5,457 nucleotides of DNA from an uncultured Schwartzia sp. (GTDB lineage Bacteria > Bacillota > Negativicutes > Selenomonadales > Selenomonadaceae), in contig CAJPQU010000129.1 in the NCBI GenBank assembly GCA_905372875.1, forward strand, positions 1 through 5,457, written 5' to 3'. The notes below the pieces were generated by a model that had not been told where the DNA came from, made no database searches, and was given only the letters and a program-made list of their open reading frames with translations. The first letter of the stretch is position 1. Every line of letters starts with the position of its first letter. Made by a program: the position numbers and the translations under genes. This document shows, piece by piece, positions 1 to 5,457 of this stretch.

Positions 1-455
1 TCATTCTCACGGGGAAATTGGGGGATGTGATGCAGGAATCGGCGCAGGCGGCCCTCTCCTACATTCGCAGCCGGGCCCGGGAATTTCACTTGCCGGATGC
101 TTTCTACGAGAAGCTGGATATTCATATCCACCTTCCCGAGGGCGCCGTTCCCAAAGATGGACCGTCGGCGGGAATTACTATGGCTACGGCTATGATCTCG
201 GCGCTGACCCACAAAAAAGTGCGCCGGGATGTGGCCATGACGGGGGAGATCACCCTGCGGGGGCGGGTACTGCCCATCGGCGGGCTCAAAGAAAAAGCGC
301 TGGCTGCTTATCGGGAAGGGATTAGCACCATCCTTTTACCGAAAGAAAATGCCCGGGACATCGAGGAACTTCCTGAATCTGTGCGCTGTAAGCTGCGGTT
401 TATTCCGGTGGAGAACATGGACGAGGTGCTGCGGCATGTTTGGGAGCCGGCGTAA
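1..455 (+). CDS. lon: ATP-dependent protease Lon (LonA type), C-terminal proteolytic domain, 5' truncated
   Basis: This is the last part of Lon, the cytoplasmic AAA+ serine protease that degrades misfolded and regulatory proteins. The reading frame is open from base 3 (first full codon ATT), so the gene begins before the window. The TTG at 18 is an internal Leu codon in the family motif LTGKLGDVMQESAQAA, not a start. The catalytic serine lies in PKDGPSAG (TCG at 165-167). The catalytic lysine is the second Lys of GGLKEKALAA (AAA at 294-296), 43 residues later, the same spacing as Ser679/Lys722 of E. coli Lon. The C-terminal LLPKENARDIEELPESV block and final VENMDEVLRHV helix are also typical. 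Both catalytic residues are present, so the protease domain should be active. The AAA+ and N-terminal domains are not visible, but the motifs fit LonA better than LonB. The stop TAA overlaps the engB start. Confidence 0.96.
   Translation, partial: ILTGKLGDVMQESAQAALSYIRSRAREFHLPDAFYEKLDIHIHLPEGAVPKDGPSAGITMATAMISALTHKKVRRDVAMTGEITLRGRVLPIGGLKEKALAAYREGISTILLPKENARDIEELPESVRCKLRFIPVENMDEVLRHVWEPA
442..446 (+). promoter_or_regulatory. Ribosome binding site of engB inside the lon 3' end
   Basis: GGGAG lies 8 nt before the ATG at 455, within the last codons of lon. It supports 455 rather than the in-frame TTG at 440 as the start. With the TAATG stop/start overlap, it suggests that engB translation is coupled to lon. 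Confidence 0.6.
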
Positions 456-1078
456 TGGCGGAGCGGGTCATCGTCACGAAGGGAATGTATGTAGCTTCTG
501 CTGTTTGCCGGGAACAATATCCGGCAGAACCAAAGCCTGAGATCGTGTTCATCGGCCGCTCCAACGTGGGGAAATCGTCCCTGATCAATTCCTTAACGCG
601 GACGCACAATTTAGCCCGGGTGTCCTCCCAGCCGGGCAAGACCCAGACGATCAATTTCTACGATGTGGGCCTCAAGATCGCGGAGGAAGAGGGGCGGCGG
701 GAGTTTTATCTGGTGGATCTTCCCGGCTACGGGTACGCGAAGATCGGTAAGAGCCAGCGGGAGATATGGCAGCGCTTCATCCGGGAATATCTCCTCTCTT
801 CTTCGGCCATTCGTTTTGTCTGTCAGCTTATCGACGCTCGCCATGCGCCGATGGACTCTGATATTGAAATGTTTCGCTGGCTGGTGGCCCATGATCTGCC
901 GGTGCTTCCCGTGGCTACCAAGGTGGACAAAGTGCGAAAGACGGCGCTGGAAAAACAGCTTACCGCCATTAAACGAAGTTTAGGGGTACCGGATCTCGAT
1001 GTTCTCCCCTATTCTTCTCTGAAAAATGAAGGGCGTTCAGAATTGCTTGACGTCATCGCGTCGGCTTTGGTACAATAA
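455..1078 (+). CDS. engB: Ribosome biogenesis GTP-binding protein EngB/YsxC (YihA family)
   Basis: This 207-residue TRAFAC-class GTPase is known in Bacillus and E. coli to be needed for late assembly of the large ribosomal subunit. All G motifs are visible: G1 GRSNVGKS (34-41), G2 around PGKTQTINF (60-68), G3 DLPG (88-91) followed by YGYAK, G4 TKVD (155-158), and G5 SSLK (187-190). The length is close to that of family members, which are about 195-210 residues. A short acidic stretch (AEEEGRR, 76-82) before the G3 strand is a common variable loop. I chose the ATG at 455 because it has a well-spaced GGGAG, overlaps the lon stop (TAATG), and gives an N-terminus that lines up with the family's VTKxxxVxSA start. 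The longer form from TTG 440 has no such support. Sitting directly after lon is the known lonA–ysxC order of Bacillota. The gene is probably co-transcribed with lon and the ahb genes downstream. Confidence 0.97.
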   Translation: MAERVIVTKGMYVASAVCREQYPAEPKPEIVFIGRSNVGKSSLINSLTRTHNLARVSSQPGKTQTINFYDVGLKIAEEEGRREFYLVDLPGYGYAKIGKSQREIWQRFIREYLLSSSAIRFVCQLIDARHAPMDSDIEMFRWLVAHDLPVLPVATKVDKVRKTALEKQLTAIKRSLGVPDLDVLPYSSLKNEGRSELLDVIASALVQ

Positions 1079-1096
1079 AGACGACGATATTTTATC

Positions 1097-1103
1097 AGGG
1101 GAG
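1097..1103 (+). promoter_or_regulatory. Ribosome binding site of ahbA
   Basis: AGGGGAG ends 9 nt before the ATG at 1113. It directly abuts the alternative in-frame ATG at 1104 with no spacing, which favours 1113 as the real start. Confidence 0.55.
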
Positions 1104-1112
1104 ATGAGGGGG

Positions 1113-1565
1113 ATGCTGACAGAAGAGGATAAGACACTGCTCAACGCGGTGCAGGGAGATCTGCCCATCGCGTCGCATCCGTTCGCGGCGCTGGCGGAGC
1201 AGCTGGCTACGGACGAGGAAACGCTTCTTACGCGCTTACGGGCGCTCATGGCAGCAGGCTATGTGCGGCGGATGGGCGCGTATTTTCAATCGGAGGCGCT
1301 GGGCTATCAGGGATCGTTAGTGGCGCTGGAGGTGGAACCGGCCCGCTTGGAGGAGGTGGCGGCGGCAGTGAACCGCTATCCGGCGGTGACCCACAACTAC
1401 GAACGGAACGGCGCGCTCAATCTGTGGTTCACGTTGCAGGTGGCTTCAGATCGTGAACGGGAGGATGTTTTGACGGCAGTCGCCGCGCTGCCGGGGGTGC
1501 GCCGATGTCTTAACTTGCCCTCGGAGAAAAAATATAAAATTTGCGTGCAGTTTGATCTGCATTAA
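1113..1565 (+). CDS. ahbA: Siroheme decarboxylase subunit AhbA (Lrp/AsnC-like fold)
   Basis: The 150-residue product resembles the A subunit of siroheme decarboxylase, which with AhbB removes two acetate carboxyls from siroheme to give 12,18-didecarboxysiroheme in the alternative (siroheme-dependent) heme pathway. Residues 1-55 form an AsnC-type winged helix-turn-helix ending in GYVRRMGAYF. The rest is a ferredoxin-like RAM domain carrying the family signature VTHNYERNGALNLWFTL (92-108, with H94, Y96, R98 and N103). The C-terminus KKYKICVQFDL also matches AhbA/NirD-type proteins. Such proteins are often annotated as Lrp/AsnC regulators, but the HNYxR...NLWFT block and the tandem partner argue for the enzyme. 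I chose ATG 1113 for its 9-nt spacing from AGGGGAG and its family-like MLTEEDK start; an extension back to 1026 would overlap engB. The gene lies 34 nt after engB, in the same operon. Assignment as A rather than B rests on the C-terminus and gene order. Confidence 0.88.
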   Translation: MLTEEDKTLLNAVQGDLPIASHPFAALAEQLATDEETLLTRLRALMAAGYVRRMGAYFQSEALGYQGSLVALEVEPARLEEVAAAVNRYPAVTHNYERNGALNLWFTLQVASDREREDVLTAVAALPGVRRCLNLPSEKKYKICVQFDLH

Positions 1566-1570
1566 GGAGG
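1564..1570 (+). promoter_or_regulatory. Strong ribosome binding site of ahbB overlapping the ahbA stop
   Basis: AAGGAGG overlaps the TAA stop of ahbA and lies 8 nt before the ATG at 1579. This near-perfect site fixes the ahbB start and rules out the upstream TTG at 1552. Ribosomes finishing ahbA would arrive on it, which suits equal synthesis of two subunits of one enzyme. Confidence 0.85.
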
Positions 1571-1578
1571 CGGGGGCG

Positions 1579-2052
1579 ATGCTCGACGAGACGGACAAAG
1601 CCATCGTTCGCACGATGCAGAATGATATTCCGCTGGTGGCTCGGCCTTATGCCGCTATGGCCGACGCTTTGGGGCTTTCGGAAGAAGAATTTCTGTGGCG
1701 GCTGAAACGGCTCAAAGAGGAAGGAAAGCTGCGGCGTATCGGTGTTGTCTTGCAGCATCGACGGGCCGGATTTACGGCCAATGCCCTCTGCGTCTGGCAG
1801 GTGCCGGAGGCGAGGGTGGACGCAGTGGGGGCGGCGGTCAGCCGGGAATCGGCGGTATCTCACTGTTACACTCGGACGCCCGCCCCGGACTTTCCCTATA
1901 ATTTTTATGTCATGATTCACGCCCAGAGCCGCGAGGTCTGCGAGGCCATTGCTGACCGCATTACGGCGGACCACAGCCTCAGTGAACGGCAGATCTTCTA
2001 TTCCGTGCGGGAGTGGAAAAAAATTTCCATGAAGTATTTTTTGAATCAGTGA
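1579..2052 (+). CDS. ahbB: Siroheme decarboxylase subunit AhbB (Lrp/AsnC-like fold)
   Basis: The 157-residue partner of AhbA; family members act as an AhbA/AhbB heteromer that decarboxylates siroheme in the cytoplasm. The layout matches AhbA: an N-terminal winged helix (about 1-56, ending LRRIGVVLQH) and a C-terminal RAM-like domain. Signature residues are VSHCYTR (93-99, with H95, Y97 and R99), then PYNFYVMIHA (106-115), equivalent to the HNYER...NLWFTL block of AhbA. The C-terminus IFYSVREWKKISMKYF closely follows the AhbB/NirD-type ending (YSxREFKKxSMRYF as I recall it), which is why I call this one B. The extra residues TPAPDF between the signature halves are another difference from AhbA. 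The start is decided by the AAGGAGG at 1564-1570. The gene lies 13 nt after ahbA and is followed by a terminator hairpin, so it is the last gene of this operon. The later pathway enzymes AhbC and AhbD are not in the window. Confidence 0.88.
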   Translation: MLDETDKAIVRTMQNDIPLVARPYAAMADALGLSEEEFLWRLKRLKEEGKLRRIGVVLQHRRAGFTANALCVWQVPEARVDAVGAAVSRESAVSHCYTRTPAPDFPYNFYVMIHAQSREVCEAIADRITADHSLSERQIFYSVREWKKISMKYFLNQ

Positions 2053-2059
2053 CATTCCT

Positions 2060-2099
2060 AAGGAACGGCGGCCGTCGGCAACAGGGCCGCCGTTCCTTT
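2060..2099 (+). terminator. Rho-independent terminator after ahbB
   Basis: A perfect 14-bp inverted repeat (2060-2073 pairing with 2085-2098, GC-rich core CGGCGGCC) encloses an 11-nt loop. The T run is short (TTT, partly inside the stem), so strength depends on the very stable stem. It begins 8 nt after the ahbB stop and ends just before the next promoter, separating the lon–ahbB operon from the following unit. Confidence 0.85.
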
Positions 2100-2104
2100 A
2101 TGCC

Positions 2105-2134
2105 TTGACGCTGCCGGATTTTTCGGGCTATAAT
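2105..2134 (+). promoter_or_regulatory. Near-consensus sigma-A promoter
   Basis: The -35 box TTGACG (2105-2110) and a perfect -10 box TATAAT (2129-2134) are separated by 18 nt, one more than ideal. Transcription should start near 2140-2142, only one to three bases before the closing stem of the structured RNA. It sits in a gene-free gap immediately after a terminator. No other comparable promoter is visible before mfd. Confidence 0.75.
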
Positions 2135-2140
2135 ACGTTT

Positions 2141-2305
2141 ACGGAAGCGCTGATACATTCAGCACCGCCACTGGGCACATCTTTCCCGTCCTTTCGGCGG
2201 AGACAAATCTTCCGCATAGCCCCCCCGCTATGCGGCCGGTTTGTCTCCTTGATGGGGCGAGATCTGCGCCAATCGACGGACTTCATTTTATCAGCGCTTC
2301 CTTAG
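2141..2305 (+). ncRNA. Candidate structured RNA, rod-shaped, 6S RNA-like; alternatively the mfd leader
   Basis: The segment folds as one long rod. A perfect 13-bp closing stem (2143-2155 with 2289-2301) bounds a mostly unpaired central region (about 2156-2173 and 2271-2288). Next come short helices (2174-2176 with 2268-2270, 2179-2182 with 2260-2263, 2184-2190 with 2251-2257 including G-U pairs). The end is a terminal hairpin of two 9-bp helices (2199-2207 with 2240-2248; 2212-2220 with 2227-2235), a 4x4 internal loop and a C6 apical loop. A strong promoter puts the start at the foot of the closing stem. Closing stem, central bubble and terminal stem-loop in about 160-200 nt is the architecture of 6S RNA, which binds the housekeeping RNA polymerase holoenzyme as an open-promoter mimic. 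I see the shape, not a confident sequence match, so the 6S identity is an inference. A cis-acting mfd leader or an inserted palindromic element are the alternatives. Confidence 0.5.
2199..2248. repeat. Strong inverted repeat: apical hairpin of the structured RNA
   Basis: Two nested perfect 9-bp arms lie on one axis: GGAGACAAA with TTTGTCTCC, and CCGCATAGC with GCTATGCGG. They are separated by an unpaired TCTT/CCGG internal loop, and the tip is six cytosines (2221-2226). The T tract expected after a terminator is missing (the right arm is followed by TTGATGGGG), so this is an RNA or palindromic structural element rather than a terminator. Confidence 0.8.
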
Positions 2306-2316
2306 AGCTTAGCGCA

Positions 2317-2350
2317 GGGGCTGCCGGAAAGTTTTGGCGGGCCCCCTTTT
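2317..2350 (+). terminator. Terminator-like hairpin before mfd (3' end of the small RNA, or attenuator)
   Basis: GGGG (2317-2320) pairs with CCCC (2342-2345). CTGCC (2321-2325) pairs with GGCGG (2336-2340, one G-U pair). One G is bulged and the loop is 10 nt (2326-2335). A CTTTT tract follows. The features fit an intrinsic terminator, though the T run is only four long. It would give a transcript of about 205-210 nt from the promoter at 2105-2134. Because mfd begins 20 nt later with no other promoter visible, read-through may set mfd expression. Confidence 0.55.
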
Positions 2351-2358
2351 GGCGTGAC

Positions 2359-2365
2359 GGGGTGG
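2359..2365 (+). promoter_or_regulatory. Weak ribosome binding site of mfd
   Basis: GGGGTGG ends 5 nt before the ATG at 2371. It matches the anti-Shine-Dalgarno sequence less well than the ahbB site, so mfd is probably translated modestly, which fits a repair factor needed in low amounts. Confidence 0.45.
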
Positions 2366-2370
2366 ACGAG

Positions 2371-5300
2371 ATGAAGGCATTATTCAGGGCCATGGGGCAG
2401 GATGCCAAGGTAAGGGAAATGGAAAACCGCTTTTCTCAAGGAAGCGGACAGAATTTTTTGTACGGCGCGTCAGGAACGTCTTTGGGGGCGGTTTTCGCAG
2501 CGGCCTATACAGCACATCCGCGTCCTTTGGTGATTCTGACGCCGGATCGGTCGACCCTTTTGGCTTGGCAGGAAGATCTGACCAGCCTTTTACCTTCGGC
2601 GGCCATTGTAGAGCTGCCGGAGGTGGATATGGTCACCTTCACGGCGGCAGCCAAGAGCGTGGATCTCATGGCGCGGCGCATGGATGTGCTGGGGCGGCTG
2701 ATGCGGCGCGAACCGGTCATCGTGCTGGCGCAGATTTCGGCCGCGGTGCAAAAAAGCATTTCCCGACAGGACTTTGAACGGCTCAGTCTGCGCCTGAAAT
2801 TAGGAGATACCATCGAGCGGGACGAATTCCTGCGCCGCCTGGTTCGGTTGGGCTATGAGGCGGCACCGGAAGTGGAACGCATGGGGCAGTTCAGCGCCCG
2901 GGGAGGCATCGTGGATGTTTTCCCTATCAATCAGATGGCGCCCCTGCGGGTGGAGTTTTTCGATGATGAAATCGATTCGCTGCGGGAATTTGATATCGTG
3001 ACGAAACGTTCCCAGCGCAACATGGAGGCGGTGAATGTCCTGCCGCTGGCGGGAACGGATGCGGGGGGAAAACCGGAGCTGTTTCTTTCCTATCTAAATA
3101 GTGAGGGAGTCGTACTCTTTCATGAACCCGTGCGCCTCCGTGAGGCCGTCGAGCGGCTGGTACGGGAAAACCCCGAGGCGAAACGTCAGCTTTTCACATG
3201 GGAAGAACTCTTGGCGGGGGCGGCGGGGAGAACGGTTTTCTACGCGGCGCTGATGCTGCAAAATATTCCCGAGACGGCGCTGGATGCCGTCATCAGCCTG
3301 ACGGCCCAGGCGACGCCGTCTTATCAGCGGCAGTTTGATCTTTTGACGGAGGATTTGCGCACTTGGCTCGAGGAGAAGCGGCGGGTGCTGATCCTCATGG
3401 GCGATGGGGAAAAGGCGGCCTCCATGAAGGAAATGCTGGCGGCCCGCCGCCTTCCGGCGGCAGCGCCACTGAATCCCGACGATCTGCCGCCGGTGGTGGT
3501 AACGGTAGCGGAAGGGACGTTGGGGCGGGGCTTCGTGCTGCCGGAGGCGCAGCTGACGGTGCTTACGGAAAAGGATATCTTCGGCCGTCAGAAGAAGAAG
3601 CTTCGTCCGCCGGCTTCCCCTTCAGGAGCAAAGATCGCCCATTTTCGGGAGATTCAGGCGGGAGATTACGTCGTTCACGTGAATCACGGCATCGGAAAAT
3701 ATCTGGGCGTGGTGACGTTGGACGTGGGCGGGGTGAAACGGGACTATCTCCACATCCAGTATGGCGGCGACGATAAGATTTTCGTTCCCACGGACCAGGT
3801 GCAGCTCCTGCAAAAATACATCGGTTCTGAGGGAGAGGCGCCGCGCCTTTCCCGTATGGGTGGGGGTGAGTGGAACAAGGCCAAGGCTCGGGCGAAAGCT
3901 TCGGTGGAGGACATCGCCAAGGATCTTATCCGTCTTTACGCAAAGCGGCGCGAGGCCGCTGGATTTGCTTATCCGCCGGATACGCCGTGGCAGCGGGAAT
4001 TTGAAGAGGCGTTTCCTTACGAAGAAACGCCGGATCAACGTACGGCCGTGGAGGAGATCAAGCGGGATATGGAGCGCCCGCTCCCCATGGACCGCCTGCT
4101 CTGCGGCGACGTGGGCTTCGGTAAGACAGAAGTGGCCCTGCGGGCGGCCTTCAAGGCCGTTATGGGGGGGCGGCAGGTGGCCATTTTAGTTCCCACCACT
4201 GTACTGGCTCAGCAGCATTATCAGACCCTAACGGCGCGGTTTCAAAATTTTGGCCCCTCAGTGGGGGTCATCTGCCGTTTCCGTACGGTGAAGGAACAGC
4301 GGGAAACATTGGAACGGGTACGGGACGGCCGCATTGACATCCTCATCGGCACCCACGCGCTGCTCAATCAGCGCCGGGTAAAATTTCGGGATTTAGGGCT
4401 CCTCATCGTGGACGAAGAACAGCGCTTCGGAGTGAAGCAGAAGGAAAAGATCAAGAAGCTGTCCGTGGGCATCGACGTCCTGACACTGTCGGCCACGCCT
4501 ATCCCCCGCACCCTCCACATGTCGTTGGTGGGGGCCCGGGATATGAGCGTCATCGAAACGCCCCCGGCGGAGCGTTTTCCCATTCAGACTTACGTCATTG
4601 AGGCCAATGACGGGATCATTGCCGAAGCCATTCGGCGGGAAATCAAGCGGGGAGGACAGATTTATTTCGTTTACAACCGCATCGAAACCATTGAGCGCAT
4701 GCGCCAACACCTTTCGGATATTGTGCCGGAGGCTCGGATACAGACGGCTCACGGGCAGATGCCGGAAGCGCATTTGGAGCGGGTGATGCTGGATTTCTAT
4801 GAGGGGAAATACGATATCCTGCTTTCCACCAGCATTGTGGAAAACGGCCTCGATGTGGCTAACGCCAACACCATTATCGTTTACCATGCAGATTATTTCG
4901 GCCTTTCGCAGCTCTATCAGATGCGGGGGCGAGTGGGCCGTTCCACGCGCATGGCCTTCGCCTACTTCGTTTACCAGCGGGACAAGGTGCTGACGGAAAC
5001 GGCGGAAAAGCGCCTGCAGGCGATGAAAGAATTTGCCGAGTTGGGGGCGGGCTTTAAGATCGCCCTGCGGGATCTGGAAATCCGGGGAGCGGGCAACCTC
5101 TTGGGATCGGAGCAGCACGGCCACATTGCCACCGTCGGTTTTGAGATGTACTGCCAGCTGCTGGACGAAGCAGTGCAGACGCTAAAGTATGGAAAACCCC
5201 GGCTGGAGGCGCCCGAGCCGGTGATCGACATCGCAGTGGAAGCCTACATCGACGGCGGCTACTTGGCGGATGCCATGCACAAGATTGAGATTTATCAGCG

Positions 5301-5457
5301 GGTGGCGGCCATCCGAACCGAAGAGCAGATCAGCCGTCTCACGGAGGATCTTACCGATCGTTTTGGCGCGCTGACGCCGCCCGTTCGAAGGCTTTTGGCG
5401 GTGGCGCGGATCAAAAATTATGCGCGGAATTTAGGCATTCGATCCATCGTGGAGAAG
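2371..5457 (+). CDS. mfd: Transcription-repair coupling factor Mfd, 3' truncated
   Basis: Mfd is a DNA translocase that pushes stalled RNA polymerase off damaged templates and recruits UvrA to begin nucleotide excision repair. The frame is open for 1029 codons to the window edge; the family is about 1100-1200 residues, so the last part is missing. Visible regions in order: a UvrB-like N-terminus with a degenerate P-loop lacking Lys (GASGTSLG, 32-39) and RGGIVDVFP (177-185); the CarD-like RNA polymerase-interacting domain, about 427-485 (GDYVVHVNHGIGKYLG, then DYLHIQYGGDDKIFVP). The RecG-like motor follows: Walker A GDVGFGKT (579-586), PTT (608-610), GTHALL (660-665), DEEQ (681-684), SATP (707-710), STSIVENGLDV (819-829), QMRGRVGRS (850-858), and the translocation motif LRDLEIRGAGNLLG (899-912). 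The C-terminal regulatory domain begins near 945 and is cut. All motor residues appear intact. I chose ATG 2371 as the first in-frame start after the hairpin, with a spaced GGGGTGG. Confidence 0.98.
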   Translation, partial: MKALFRAMGQDAKVREMENRFSQGSGQNFLYGASGTSLGAVFAAAYTAHPRPLVILTPDRSTLLAWQEDLTSLLPSAAIVELPEVDMVTFTAAAKSVDLMARRMDVLGRLMRREPVIVLAQISAAVQKSISRQDFERLSLRLKLGDTIERDEFLRRLVRLGYEAAPEVERMGQFSARGGIVDVFPINQMAPLRVEFFDDEIDSLREFDIVTKRSQRNMEAVNVLPLAGTDAGGKPELFLSYLNSEGVVLFHEPVRLREAVERLVRENPEAKRQLFTWEELLAGAAGRTVFYAALMLQNIPETALDAVISLTAQATPSYQRQFDLLTEDLRTWLEEKRRVLILMGDGEKAASMKEMLAARRLPAAAPLNPDDLPPVVVTVAEGTLGRGFVLPEAQLTVLTEKDIFGRQKKKLRPPASPSGAKIAHFREIQAGDYVVHVNHGIGKYLGVVTLDVGGVKRDYLHIQYGGDDKIFVPTDQVQLLQKYIGSEGEAPRLSRMGGGEWNKAKARAKASVEDIAKDLIRLYAKRREAAGFAYPPDTPWQREFEEAFPYEETPDQRTAVEEIKRDMERPLPMDRLLCGDVGFGKTEVALRAAFKAVMGGRQVAILVPTTVLAQQHYQTLTARFQNFGPSVGVICRFRTVKEQRETLERVRDGRIDILIGTHALLNQRRVKFRDLGLLIVDEEQRFGVKQKEKIKKLSVGIDVLTLSATPIPRTLHMSLVGARDMSVIETPPAERFPIQTYVIEANDGIIAEAIRREIKRGGQIYFVYNRIETIERMRQHLSDIVPEARIQTAHGQMPEAHLERVMLDFYEGKYDILLSTSIVENGLDVANANTIIVYHADYFGLSQLYQMRGRVGRSTRMAFAYFVYQRDKVLTETAEKRLQAMKEFAELGAGFKIALRDLEIRGAGNLLGSEQHGHIATVGFEMYCQLLDEAVQTLKYGKPRLEAPEPVIDIAVEAYIDGGYLADAMHKIEIYQRVAAIRTEEQISRLTEDLTDRFGALTPPVRRLLAVARIKNYARNLGIRSIVEK

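Noticed and set aside
1026..1112. An N-terminal extension of AhbA starting at ATG 1026.
   Set aside because: It would overlap the engB coding region by more than 50 bases, has no good ribosome binding site, and the extra residues match nothing in the family.
1510..2055. A 181-codon open frame on the minus strand.
   Set aside because: It lies antisense to ahbB and the end of ahbA, whose signatures are clear; its product shows no recognisable motif.
1..2100. Possible CRISPR array, tRNA, T-box or insertion sequence.
   Set aside because: No spaced direct repeats, tRNA cloverleaf, T-box specifier/antiterminator motif or transposase frame was seen in this region or the rest of the window.
2163..2206. 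GCCACTG followed by GGAGAC, resembling pieces of a cobalamin riboswitch.
   Set aside because: The preceding conserved parts of the cobalamin aptamer (GGTG...ATCC region) are absent, there are only about 25 nt between the predicted +1 and the motif, and GGAGAC is fully paired in a perfect stem.
2105..2305. A 66-codon open frame starting at TTG in the intergenic region.
   Set aside because: Its start codon is the -35 box, it has no ribosome binding site, and it runs through the strongly paired RNA; the composition looks like structure rather than protein.
2110..2328. A 9-nt direct repeat (GCTGCCGGA at 2110-2118 and 2320-2328) around the inverted-repeat element, suggesting a MITE with target duplication.
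   Set aside because: The repeats lie 24 and 18 nt away from the inverted-repeat ends, and one copy is inside the promoter spacer and the other inside the terminator stem; chance is more likely.
2464..2490. Missing Walker A lysine in the Mfd N-terminus as a possible inactivating mutation.
   Set aside because: The UvrB-like module of Mfd is normally degenerate and does not hydrolyse ATP; the real Walker A at residues 579-586 is intact.
4393..5124. A 243-codon open frame on the minus strand.
   Set aside because: It is antisense to the conserved Mfd motor motifs and is explained by the codon bias of a GC-rich gene; no family features.

Overview
The window looks like a chromosomal segment from an anaerobic member of the Bacillota, and it is GC-rich by eye. 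Three things point there: the lon–engB neighbourhood (the lonA–ysxC order known from Bacillus and Clostridia), strong AGGAGG-type ribosome binding sites, and a siroheme decarboxylase pair (AhbA/AhbB) typical of anaerobes that make heme through siroheme. A Negativicutes or Clostridia-type host is plausible, but the sequence alone does not fix the genus.

Region 1 (1-2100, all + strand) reads as the end of one operon. It holds the C-terminal proteolytic domain of ATP-dependent protease Lon (cut by the left edge), the ribosome-assembly GTPase EngB/YsxC (start codon overlapping the lon stop by one base), ahbA and ahbB. Gene spacing is tight, and the ahbB ribosome binding site overlaps the ahbA stop. 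A perfect 14-bp hairpin with a short T tail closes the operon.

Region 2 (2101-2370) contains no convincing protein gene but is highly organised. It has a near-consensus sigma-A promoter (TTGACG, 18 nt, TATAAT), then a roughly 160-nt segment that folds on itself as one long interrupted rod: a perfect 13-bp closing stem, a central open region, and a terminal hairpin of two 9-bp helices. A second terminator-like hairpin with a TTTT tail follows, 20 nt before mfd. This resembles a small stable RNA of the 6S type (the RNA polymerase-binding promoter mimic), or else a structured mfd leader with an attenuator. It is the most interesting part of the window.

Region 3 (2371-5457) is the first 1029 codons of mfd, the transcription-repair coupling factor, open at the right edge. 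It has a degenerate UvrB-like N-terminus, the RNA polymerase-interacting domain, intact helicase/translocase motifs, and the start of the C-terminal domain.

Together the genes cover protein quality control, ribosome assembly, heme precursor synthesis and transcription-coupled DNA repair. They are ordinary housekeeping genes; the unexplained element is the structured RNA locus between the two transcription units.
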